A DNA stretch of 64,000 nt. Origin: Mesodorylaimus sp. YZB2_4 (taxonomy: Eukaryota; Nematoda; Enoplea; Dorylaimida; Dorylaimidae). Under the pieces are notes generated by a model. That model had not been told where the DNA came from. It was given only the letters and a program-made list of their open reading frames with translations, and searched no databases. Positions 22,460-34,328 of this stretch are shown here, one piece after another. The stretch lies in assembly GCA_030248295.1 (NCBI GenBank), contig JASANH010000918.1:186001-250000 (forward strand), read 5' to 3'. Position 1 is the first letter of the stretch. Every line of letters starts with the position of its first letter. A program made the position numbers and the translations under genes.

Positions 22460-25400
22460 CTAAACGTCCGTTTCCACAGCGTACGAATCACGAGGCGGCG
22501 AAGGGGCCAATTCGATCGATACATCGGGCACGCACTGGCCGAGTACGATCGTCGGCGATGGCATGCTCTTCAATGCCATTATGGAAGTGAATGTGGACGG
22601 GGCCGTGGTGGTGGGAGTGTCCGTGGCCACAGTGGTCATCAGGGTGCAGTTGCTGCGAGTCGAGTCACGATATCGATTCAATTTCCCTTCTTCCATTCGC
22701 ATCAAGTCCGGTGCTTGTTCAGCACCGAGTGACGAAGATTTTCTAGCTTCCGGATGCTTATTGTTAGCTCGATGCTCGTCATCGTCGAGTAATGTGGATT
22801 CCTCGGCCCCGTCCATCCTCTGCAGATCACCTTGTTTGAGTGGTGAAGGCGGTTCGATAATACTGAGCGCTTGTAGCTGCTGCTGCTCTTCCTGATCAGT
22901 TTCCCGGTGATAGAAATAATTGAAATTAGACACGATGACGGGCACGGGTAAGGCGATCGTTAGCACACCCGCAATGGCGCACAGGGCACCAACAATCTTG
23001 CCCCAAAGCCCGATCGGTTTCATGTCGCCATAGCCGACAGTCCTAGAACACACAGGCGTGGGGTGTAGCAGGTGTGCTTGGCCATCCTAGTGCGAGCCTA
23101 GGATTTCAGGGGTATGCACTGGGCGAAAGGTCAACGAACTTACGTCATGGTGATTACTGCCCACCAAAAGGCATCGGGAATGCTGACGAAACTTGTACCA
23201 TGCACATCTTGCTCAGCGAAATACACTGCCGACGAGAACAGGATGACACCGATGAAGAGAAAGAATATGAGTAAGCCCAGTTCACGCATGCTCGCTCGAA
23301 GGGTCCTGAAACGGGCAAATCCCAGGCTTAAGCTAATTCCCTGTCGATTCTTGGATTATGTTGGATTTGAAGTGAGTACTTGGTCGCCAAGTCCTGCCCA
23401 TCTGCACCCACTGGGTAAGGGTGTAATAAGACTGGGTCCGTATCACTGGAGGGAGTGACTGGTGGAGCACATGATGCCTGAAACATCATCCTGACGGGTG
23501 ACACTCCCAGCTGTTGGCTCCGTGCAGAGTATCGATTGTCAGTCGAGCCTCTGCATGGAGGGTGGCCATGCGGGCATCGGAAACGTACGATGTGCATAGG
23601 GCTCGGTGCTGATGAGCTGCAGCTATCCACTCAAGCAGACTAGAGACTCCCTCTCTCTGCACAGTACTATGACTCGTCCCTCCAGCAAGACTCACAGTCA
23701 GCAGTCACCATTTTTTGTTCCACCCATTCTGGTCGTTCCAGGGATTGACCCTCTCCTTCCATTCCCCCCTCATGCATGCTGGGCAAGAGCGCGTGTACTC
23801 CGCGAGGGACCCACCCCATAAGGCCTAAAGGAGGGGCGAAGGATGAGTCACTCACCCCTGGGTGAGCATTTCACCACCTTCTCGGCCAGAATTGACCCCA
23901 GGCCGAGCTCCACTGCCAAGCAAGCTGTGCCACTCCTTCGACCAATAGGCCGCCCACTGGCTTATCCTAGTTCGTCCTAGCATGCCAAGGATTTCAATGG
24001 CCATGTGAGCCGGAGGATCTTGTGCCAGGTCACCTCCTAGAGTGTAGGGACCCCCTGGCATCCCCATTGTCAACTCCTACGCCACACGCCCCTCACCTAC
24101 ATCTGAAACCTTGTACACACCGTGGTCACATGGCCGCTCCCCGCCTCACGCCCGGAAAAACACACTTTCCTAACACATATAAAGTATTGATTGGTTGATT
24201 GTGCTAGCCTGTCTCTAAGTAGATCGATGATGCAAACACAGCGAAAGCCTGCCATTTGCATGTATATTGGGTGCAGACAGCCGTAAACGGGCTGTACCCA
24301 AAACAAACAAGGCACCCTATCGAATTACACAGAATTGAATTTGCTTATGTCAGCAGCATATGACTAGAGTTTGCTTGGAAAAACCCAAGCGCAAAGTGTT
24401 TCATTGCCTTTAACACCGAGCTACAGTAGACAATCGGAATTAGGCACCGGAAGATACACTCGTAGGTTGTCCAGTTCTTCAGGCTACCACACGCAAACTA
24501 CTCACGTCACAGGCCTATTTATAGCTCGAACCGGCCTAGCTTCGCACATCAGATTTCTACTAAGGAGAATGTACCTAAACATAGAGCACACGTGCATGGA
24601 GGTGTTTTGTTCACTCAACTGGTACCCGATATGCGAGTCTGAACAAGTGACTCGCATGACTCAACATTCCAGTCTAGTTTTGCCAAACTCTCGAGTGGAA
24701 AGCACTTTCGAGTGCTTTCCACATTGCATAACTCTCGAAGCCAAAGAAGGGTGCTCGACCATGTCACCATCACCCAACTTCCAGGGCGCCGCACACTCCT
24801 TCGACTGATTAGTCCTGATTAGATAAACACACCCGGGGGGGGGGGGGGGGCTTCATCAACCACTTACCTGCCTAAAATTTGTAATCCTTTCGAATGTCGA
24901 CTCAATTTGAAAATTCGGAAGACGCGTACCAATCGAATAACTCGTAATATGGCCAGCGACATGGTCTGACTGGAACTGGCATTCTCGCCACTTCCGGCTA
25001 GCATGGTGGCCAATGTGACAAAGTAAGGAATGATTGCGATCAGATCGATAAAATTCATCATATTGCGAAAGAATAGTAACTTATTTGGACACGTTGAAAA
25101 TCGGACGATCAGTTCGAAACTGAACCACACGATGCACACAGTCTCGATTATGAAAAATGGTTCATTGGCACTGGGCACCTCGACTTCGCTCACCTGTGTC
25201 GTGTTGTATGGCGTGATATTTATGGTGTACGGTTTGAATACGGGCAATGTCTCCACGCAGAATATGACAATGGATAGTAATATGACGAAGACGGAGAAAA
25301 GGGCGAATGCCCTGGCCACTTGAGAACTCTCCGGATATTCGAATAATAACCAGATTTTACGTTGCCTATCGTTCAAAGGTAATGGTTTCTGATCCTCCTT

Positions 25401-28400
25401 AATGAACCCTTCGTCTTCTCGAAATCTAGCCAATACTTCGTCACCCAAATCGAAAAACTTAATCTCCTCAGCAAACACGTCCAATGGCACGTTGATCGGC
25501 CTCCGCAATCGACCCCCACTTTGATAGAAATGTAGAATTGCATCGAAACTTGGCCGATTCCGATCAAAAAAGTATTCGTGACGACTCGAGTCCTGAAAGG
25601 CCCTGCTAACTGAGTTTGTGTGCTCGAATAAGCTCGGTGATGGCCCACTCACTGACTCTAATCCAGACCACCTTCCTCGAGTAGCATCCCACCCTGTCGA
25701 TAAGAATCGCCAGTCCCCCTCGTTACCTTCAGCGAGTCAGTTACTTCCAAAATTTGTAAAAGTGTTTGGCTCATACTCCGAGTGGTTCTAGCCCTCATCC
25801 GTGTCCCCCGCCTGCCCCCCCCCCCCCCCCCCCCCCCCCACAGGCTGCATTATGCTCATGTTCCTGTAAGTTTTCATTTCGGTGGGGGGTACTTGGCTCC
25901 ATTGATCTCCATCAAAACACTTGTCCCTGGGGATACGGTGCACGTGGCAGCAAACTGGGCAAACGTACGTAGAACTTGATGCGTCTTTTATGATCGCCGA
26001 GCAATGTGTTGGGGAATTGGTTCAAGGTGCGCAGCTGGGTCTCGAATCGGAGTCCGCTAATGTTGATGGTGACCCGTTCGCTGGGTACGCACACTCCTTC
26101 GGGTCCGCTCTTGTAGTGGGGCAATTGGCCATCAGGCGAGAAGGGGGCCGCGACCTCCTCCTCGGTCGTGTACCTGGGAATGGTCCTAGAAAGCAGGGCA
26201 TTTATGTCCTCGTCCTTGTCCGCACCGACCGGACTGGCGGGACCGCACGAATTCGTGGATGAGACAGTTCGATTGAGCGAATTTTTGAGTGGATTAGTGA
26301 ATTTGAGAAGTCCGGGTTTGTTGAATCGATAGTGCTGGGGGTGCTGGCCGTGCTGCGAGTGTTGCGTGTGTTCGACACCTCCGATGACGGCCTCCATGAG
26401 CGGTTGCACGATGAGCACGCTTTCTGGGAGACTGATCTTAGGTTTCAGGTCTTCCTTCTTCGCCACCAAGCTCACCGTCGAGCTTATGGAAGGCGAACGA
26501 GCGGCAACACTTTTTCGACGAGCCGCAGTTGGCGGAGGTAAATCCGCTAAGGCACCCGGGGCACCGCCAGCCCGCAACGAGGCACGCCTGGCGGACGCGA
26601 TTTTGTCAAATATTTCCAAAAAACCACTCGGAATAATAAAGTTGAAGAAAAGAAAAATGCCACGATCTCCCGATTTTATCTCCGTCAACGTTGTGGCAGC
26701 GGGCGGGAGCGGGGAGGCCGGTGAGCGGCCGGGGTTCGCCCGACCATACCATAAATCTTAATGAGCGAGCCCTGTGCGGATCGTATTAGCCATTAAAGAA
26801 AGCCGTTGCACCATTTGGCCTCGGTCCAGGGATCGCCATGGCCGATGTACAGTAGCGAGTAGGCTGCGGCTGGCTTTTCGTCGTCGTCGTTTACAAATCG
26901 CCAACTGGCTTAGCTTGGTTTATGAGTGAGCTCGGGAGTTGGAGAGAAAGAAAGGCTATGCATACTCCTATTGTATAAATAGTAGGATGGAGGAGCGGAA
27001 GGTTAAATCTGCCCTTCGTTCAAATACAAGCTCGCTCCGACACACATAGCCACAGTCCCGCGACGACGAGGAAAAAACGGATACAAAACCCGTCTCACAG
27101 CTAGGCGGCGAGCTTTTAATCAAAGGCAGCTGATCCGTGAAAATCGAGCGTGAAAATTGATTACTCACCAAGCGCACTCGCCCCCGGATGTGCCCCATTT
27201 TTACGCTCTTTTTCAAAGCTCACTCGCATTGTGACCAATCAAAGAAACCTCGCCCGAGCCTCGAGCAAACTCGAGAAGAATCTTGAACACTCCTTGTCCT
27301 TCCCGTCACCTGCACGAAGCCACCTGAAGAAGACGACACCCCGTCTTACCTCCTATCATAGTGATTGTGATGGTGCTGGTGGGGCAGTTGGTGACCCCAC
27401 TTGGTCGAACCACTGTAAGCCACCACCTCGATCATGTTCGCCGCCTCTCATAACCCCGTCGTGCTTAGATTGTGGAGCGGGGCGGGACGGACCAGGTGAA
27501 CTATGTAGGCCGCTTCTCCTTATAAGCCGCGCCTATGCCCGATGCGAGCTCGACGGGCCACACGAGCCTTGCACGACTGAACGGGCCGGTTGCCGGCGAA
27601 ACCGTGTGACTGCGGCCACCATATTTCCCCTATTTTGGATGGCCTTCGGCTCGGCTGGCTGCGGGAAATTGGAGAGCCAAGTCGATACGACGAGCCACCA
27701 TGAGCGATTGTGTTTATTCTTTTTTTATCTTAGCATGCAAGCGATAGTAGTTTTGGTGAAAAAAGTTGGCCGGATGATGAGTCGTGGCTTGATGCATATT
27801 GAAGTGGTGGCCAGAGGATCAAGTGCAAATAGCTATTGACGTCAAAAAGCCGAGTTCGTTTACTTTTCTCAGTTATTCAGGCCAGCTAACCCTATTACGC
27901 ACGTACCAATTAGACAACTCACCTCCTCTCTGACAGCCCACCTCCTCGCCGTCTCTCCTCTTCCTCCTCCTCCTCACTACTCGTCGAGCGAGGTGACGGG
28001 TTCTGCAACACGTACTGGTACCCGTCGATCTTGACCACGTGTCCCGGGTGCTGCAAAGAGGCCATTTGGTCAGAGGGTACCACCAGACCCCAGCCCACCT
28101 ACTTTCGATAATTCGCTGTTACGATCGGCTCGTTTGTAAATATGGTGCTGGAAAAATATCCATTTCGGATGGTCCTCCTTTCGAAATCTATCGGCACATG
28201 ACAGTGATTTTATCCCGCTCCATCGGGACTTTTCTTCCGAACTAGCAGTTCCTTTTTGATCAGCCCCCGAATGCTCGCCTTCTTCCGACGCGTGTCCTGA
28301 TCTTTGTCGACTGCGCGCCAATCTCCGAGCTGTTCTGGCTCTTTCCTGATGTTTTTCCTCTTCTGTGTCTGAAAAATTATAAGAAAACTGATAAGCAGGC

Positions 28401-30060
28401 GGATTAAACTGGCATGTGGCGGGGTCGTTGTGCTCGGGGTGTCATTGCAGCTGCGAGTACTCCTGTTTGGGTACAGGCCGGGTGCATCACTCAAAGTAGG
28501 GTCTGAGTGTGCTGCCTTGGTGCCCAAGCTTCTATGCTGCATAAAGGCCGGTAGGGTCTACCATGAATGCTTGGTGCTGTCTGGGCCCAAGTCCACATTT
28601 CAATTGTTACCCCGCACACGGGACAATGAACTGTATGTACTGTGTGTTGGGACAATGAAGAAATATGTTGGAACTCAGTTTTACCAAGATTGAAGCATAA
28701 GGATATCCTCTCCCACTATGCATATGCTAAAATATGATTAAGTACTAACTCAAGTTAGCTGTGCTCTCTGCGAAAAATTGATCGATGGTCACACATACGC
28801 TGAAATAGGAAGCATACACAGGAGTTTATCCAAGGTTGACTTCAATCAGACACCCAGCACTATCCCACAGGGCGGCCGCGGTGGTGCAGTCGGCATTGGT
28901 CTCTCCATATTGCTTGGGAGCGAGTGGCGACTCGTCCCGGGTTCGATCCCCAATGATGGAGGTTGATTGCGAAGCTAATCCTCGCTGACCTTACACGCTG
29001 GGCCCTGGCGTGAGTGACTCACCCGGTACCTTAGAGGTGCTCCGAGTGGAGACGGAAGCCAAACGAGCTCAGCCTCAGCTGTTGAACTCCAGCATGGTTC
29101 AAAGCCCGCCCGCTATTTTCCGAGGGAGTCGGTGTCTGTCTAGTCCAAGATGCCCTCGCCTGGAGGTGTTCTTAGTGAAGACACGCAAAGGGAAGCTGCC
29201 GTGAGAGCTGGTCGCCTGGCGCCCTCGCTTATCATCACGACTGCTGGACAGCTTAGGCAAAACGGATTGGGAGTCCCGTGAAGGAGCTGGGGCGGCAGGG
29301 GACCCAACCCTCGAAAATTAAAAAAATCCGCCTCTGGTTATATGCTCGACGCTAGGAGCAGATGTCCAGTCGGGAGTGTTCCCGCACTCCATTGGTACCA
29401 GACAGCTAGCTGATCTAAGCCCTGCCGAGCCAACTTGAGGTCTCACATCGAGACCACTCAAAGCCACCGCCAGCCCTGTCTTGCTTCAAAAAAGCCAGCT
29501 CGACATCATGCTGTGCAGACCACGTGACACTGCGAGGGGAACACACTGACCACTCGGATTGATTCCGAGCCAAGAAACCAAGCCATACAGTCAAGGTGAG
29601 AACACCCAGGCGGGACAGACAGGAAGAAAAGACCATCCAGTGCAGGCTGATGTGCAGCACAGCATCACAGTCTAGGCCTGCTAGTCGTCACCCAAGTCTG
29701 AGCAGCCCTGGACGTTCCTTGCTTCCATGACCAATCTGCAAGATCGAGATGAACCCAGCTGGGAGGGGGCGTCTTTGAAGCAGTCCCATACCACAAGCAT
29801 GACATTGAGCCAAAGCTCCAGTCGGTTCTTGACAGCCGACCTGTGCCCCCTCATGGCACCCGACGCCCTGCACCCCCCAATAATGGAAATCAAGTCAGTA
29901 CTTCTGGACGATAATCTATGATCGATAATCATGCCCGTCCGATGCCGTCGCGACTAGTCCGAGTGACAGGTGAGACATAAGGCAAGACCAACGTACTTGT
30001 GAAACACGCATTGCTCTTGCCACCGAGTTTGCCGCCGGCTACGATCGAAAACTTTGACAT
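22460..30060 (-). CDS. shk-1: Shaker-type voltage-gated potassium channel (Kv1) with long N-terminal region
   Basis: This is a tetrameric K+ channel subunit of excitable membranes. The core exons are certain: 25969-26626, 24868-25592, 23144-23305 and 22460-23042. They encode a T1 domain ([28 protein letters not shown]), S1 after [11 protein letters not shown]4 ([16 protein letters not shown]), pore helix and filter (ITMTTVGYGDM), S6 with the PVP kink and a C-terminal ETDV PDZ ligand. Four more upstream exons join in perfect phase: 29997-30060, 28103-28368, 27923-28050 and 27350-27412, giving 882 residues. They add a charged, Ser/Glu/His-rich cytoplasmic region. Those exons are inferred from phase and splice signals, not from similarity; they could instead be alternative 5' exons or belong to another transcript. 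The frame of exon 25969-26626 has no ATG before codon 98 of its open frame, which supports upstream exons. Confidence 0.88.
28866..28990 (+). repeat. tRNA-like SINE fragment in channel intron 1
   Basis: A box-A-like GGTGGTGCAGTCGGCATTGG precedes a perfect B box, GGTTCGATCCC, about 60 nt later. The intervening region does not fold as a tRNA. It therefore looks like a tRNA-derived short interspersed element head. Confidence 0.5.
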
Positions 30061-33000
30061 GATGATTAAGAAATTGTGTCGATTCTGATAAGGCCGACAA
30101 GTCAACCGCCCGCAACACCGACCGTAAATGAGCAATGTGAGAAAAGACATAGGAAGAAGATGAAGAGAAAAACTAGCCTTTGCTCATCTTGGTCTCCATG
30201 GGCTCGCTGATCGAAGAATCGTTGTAAATCGAATTTGACAAACCCGCATGGCCTTTTCCTTGCCACAATTGAATGTGCCTCGCACGAGACCGCGGCACCA
30301 AACGACCACTTTGCCGCTCATTATGGACCCGGGCTACAAGCCCAAAATCTATTCCTATCCATGAACGAATATCGGCCCCCCCCGCATCATAAATTACGTT
30401 TTAAGCGACTCAGCTGACTGTTTACTCGCAAATAGCAAACTAGAAGGCGAGGATAATGGATTCGGATAGATACATTCGGGAACTCATCCTCAGCACGTCT
30501 GGCCACAGTTGGATCAAGAACACTGCCTACCTTGAACTGCATGACTGGCGCGTCGGTAGGGCACACTCGGAACGTATACCCTCAACATAGACTCATGCAC
30601 AAGCCTTGGCCGGGTCAGTTCGCTGCCACAACCGACATCCCAGAGGCCCCAAGCTGTGACTGGTCCACACTGGTCATGCTCGTCAGGCCACGACTCGCAC
30701 GATCGATCAGGGACAAAAAACTAAGGCCTATTTCTCGTGCCATGAATCCCAGTGGTATTTTCGACGACGTGATTACAACTAGCCTCACAGAGCTCACTCA
30801 TTGGAGAGGCGGTTTAGCATATGACCAAACAAGGTCCTAATCGAATAAGTGACTTCAGAAACTAGGCTTTTAGGAACTAGTTGCGCCAGTGGGCACCTGT
30901 TTGCCGAGCAAATCAACTTATCTTACTTTCGAGGGCTCGTCCATAGTCGACAGAAACAAATCGAGAAATTAAATTTTGTAGCATCATTTTGACCCAATTA
31001 TCGATTTCTTTGCGCCCAACTGAATCCAATCATTCACTTTGCCAATACTGCCGTGGGCGGAATCTGCTCAACAAAAGTCACAAACCATTTTCCCAACCAA
31101 ACCATAGTTTTTTTTCGTTAGCCAACGAATTTTCATGTGTTTACCAAGAGCAAAGGCTAGAACCAGCTTTGAAACGTTCGAGTAGCGCTTCTCGCATTGG
31201 CACTCGTTAGCTCAGCTCCTTGGTATGAATAGCATCCCGGTCGAAATAACACTTCTTATTGCACTTTGGAAAACAGTCTTCGAACGCTTCTTTGCGCATG
31301 GCAAGAAAGACCATGCTAAGCTTACAACTTCCTGATACCTATCAAATAGGGGGGGTGGAAGTGCAGCCAGGAAAGCGTGTGATTAGGCCTTGCGTGCCCC
31401 GCCTATTATCCGTGTGGCCCTTTGACCATGGAATGCCAGCATGCTTCCTTCCTGGCGTGCTTTGACGCAGTTAGATGCCACCCAAGTACAGGAGGGCATG
31501 TCGTAGTGATTTGCCATTGCACATGATTTGCCTCTCAAAATGCGTGTTTCTTCCATGCGCAAATTTACGCGTCAAAGCTCGAGGTTAGCGCCGTTGCCTT
31601 GTCGTGTGATGGATGCATCTCAATATGCCTATTGTATACAATCGGTGCCTGTTTCACCAGTCCCGTGACGATTCCCCCCACTTTGTTGTTTCCCCCACCA
31701 TGCCTGCTGGGGGAATCGACCCACTGAGACACGTGACTCACTGGATGTGTGCGGCAGCATGATAGGCTTGTCGGATTTGGTCAGTTTATGCGTAAAGTAT
31801 TCAGGCTACAAAATTTTTGAACTCCCTACGTATTTTTGGAGGGATATTTGAGACCCTGTACAAGTGCATGTTTAACGAGCGAACGTGCAGCAAACGTTTT
31901 AGGTCGCTATTACAACGTGAGATATTTCACATCTTGCAGGATAAGTGATGACAATTTGTGTATTAGTACTTGCTCCTAGACGGAGGCTCAAAATTTGAAT
32001 AGCTGGAGTTTCTAGACACTAATGGTGGGGAAACGACACGGTGGGGCAACCGTAACAGTGGGGTTGGTATCGTCGCATGTCTCACGATCAGTGAGTCGGT
32101 TTCCCCACCAGAAACAGTGGCTCACAATCGTTTTGCCTGTCTGTCCAATCTCTCATGTGTTGACCTGGCCCGTATATAATGTGCAGGTATGTCTGGCTAA
32201 GGGCAGTTCCACGACGCGAAAGAGGTGAATTAAACACGCCTGCACAGAGATACAGACCGCGGACTGGTGGGTAAGGCGTGCCTCGCACGTGTCATACATA
32301 GGCATGGACTATTCAGGTTCAAGGAGCCAGTTTGCCTCTCCTAACAAGGAATGCTATCCCACTCCCGGGATCGAGACTGGGGTCACACTGTGGGCCGTGA
32401 CAGAGGGAAACGATGAAAAAATTTTGACGGTCGAACGAGGTTCTGGTCGAGTGTAGCAGGTGGTCAAAGTGACCGGCCACTTTTGAAGTTTTTATTACTT
32501 CAAGATTTCTTCAAAATTGCCAAGCTTGCTCCATGAGCACTTTGGGCTCTGGCCCATCAAAACCCCTTCCACGGCCAGCACTTGCGGCTGCTCCCAGTAA
32601 TGTGAGCCCTTGTGGTGTGGCGGCACGAGGAGCACGTGGACTGTGTGGTATCGTTCCTGTGGTTTGAGCCATCCTCTGGTCAGCCCTAGATAGCCCTAGG
32701 AAGAGCCAAGGATTTCACAGGCCAGGAGTTGGCGAGTGTTTGACTCACGGCCAGGTCAGTCATTTCGTGTATGTGCCTCTACACCTTCCAGTGCGCATAA
32801 GCGGTTGCTAATGGCGAACGAATATGATGACTGGGGCAAGGATGGTGTGGTCTGTACGCAGGTACGATGACCCTCCCCCCTCGTCGGAGGGCTCCGATCG
32901 TGCTTAGCTGCTCTAGCCATGTCATGCAGACCACAAGCATCACCTCGGGTTCCGTCCGAGTCTAGTCATTACAGGAGACCCTGCTGCAGTGTGACTTTGG

Positions 33001-34328
33001 TTGTGATGGACACACGGCTTGGTACGCTGGCTCGTCGGCGTCGACGAGGTCCGGGTCCAGCCCATGGTCACGTGGGAGGTGCCTGCCCCACTCTGATCGC
33101 ACTTACCAGCGAGTTCGACTCCCGGCTTGGATACACTAATTCTATATTTGTATAGTGCCCCTCTCACGCGAGCAGAAGTGTTGGGCGATGTGGCAAAACA
33201 GGAACAGGTCATCGACAGATTGCCTGAATGTTCGAAGCTCGTCCTGCTATTTCGACTAAAATCGATAGGAGCCACAGGCAGCAGGTCAGTCTCGTTCCAA
33301 GACCCCGACCACGACCAAGCCTCGTTCCACTTTCGTCAAAGCCTCGAGATGATCATGGCAAAGGAAACTTCGCTTCGAATGCATCGTCGAGAGGTAGTGA
33401 TAAGGACGCGGACAAGATGTGTCATGTACCACATCATCACTCAACGGTGCAGAGACACACTGGTTCCTGGAGAAGGCTGGCGCAGTGGCAGGCAGTGGTT
33501 GTCACCACTGCACCACCGTGCCAAGTCTCCCTTCCATCACCCGGACCAATGACGCTCTCAGTTACCAGCCCCAGCAAAGGATCAATTGCCTCTGCACAAT
33601 GAAGTGCAGCACTCGTTTTCCTGCACCAATCGAGCCAGCATCACTCGTTGATGTCTTGTTCCAAAGTATGGTTCACCTGATTTTCCTGACATTCTGAATG
33701 TTATGTGCTGATTGGCTGGGTATGTAGAACAGGCCCGCCGCTGCCTCGTGTTCAGCAGCGACACTCTTTTGCTTAACCAGTCTATCCTCTACCTGGAACC
33801 ATATTTTACACATCCCTAAAAGAATCGTGCATTCACTCTGTCAACAAGAACACGCAATGCCACTCTTGCGCTGACTGCAAACAGGTTCACCATGAAAGTG
33901 AAGTCTGACAATCGAATTTCCGCACCCCTGAGCCGCACCAGGTAGCATTACCCGTCAGGATGATGTTTCAGGCGCAAAGTACTCCTGGCCGTGCAAAAAA
34001 CTCCACCAGTCAGCAGGCTTGACCATACACCCCTCAGGTCAGCAGCTACAACACCGGACTGTGCAGTGCCAACCCAGCCAACACCCACAAACACACCAAT
34101 CCATAGCAGATCCTTAACCATAGAATGTATCAGATTACACTATCCCAGATCAGGCATCTCTCAAAAGCAGCTAGACAGCACCGGCCATAACGCCACTACG
34201 ACCCCGCAGTGGCTCCCAAAGCACGTCAATGCCCACACAACACAACAATCAACACACAATACGCAAAGTAGAAGGGCCGAAAAGTGGAAAGTAGCAAAAG
34301 TGAACAAAACATATCCTGCCTTTCGTAA
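30061..34328. other. 4.3-kb stretch with no supported gene
   Basis: This is the longest gap in the window. Candidate frames (for example 33127-33552 on the plus strand) lack consistent splice sites, codon bias or family resemblance. The stretch contains dispersed-repeat words, including the hairpin element near 33946-33974 (ACCCGTCAGGATGATGTTT). The promoter of the potassium channel, transcribed leftwards from 30060, and the 3' end of the LIM gene should lie at its two edges. A small non-coding RNA gene cannot be excluded. Confidence 0.45.

Noticed and set aside
25969..26688. Start of the potassium channel at 26688
   Set aside because: The codon there is TTG, not ATG, and a pyrimidine-rich acceptor ending at 26627 lies inside the frame, so this is an internal exon.
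27150..27839. 229-codon plus-strand open frame
   Set aside because: It has no recognisable domain, is low in complexity and overlaps an in-phase minus-strand exon (27350-27412) that chains into the potassium channel.
33127..33552. 141-codon plus-strand open frame in the large gene-free stretch
   Set aside because: It has no family resemblance, overlaps other open frames of similar size in repeat-like sequence, and lacks a convincing exon neighbour.
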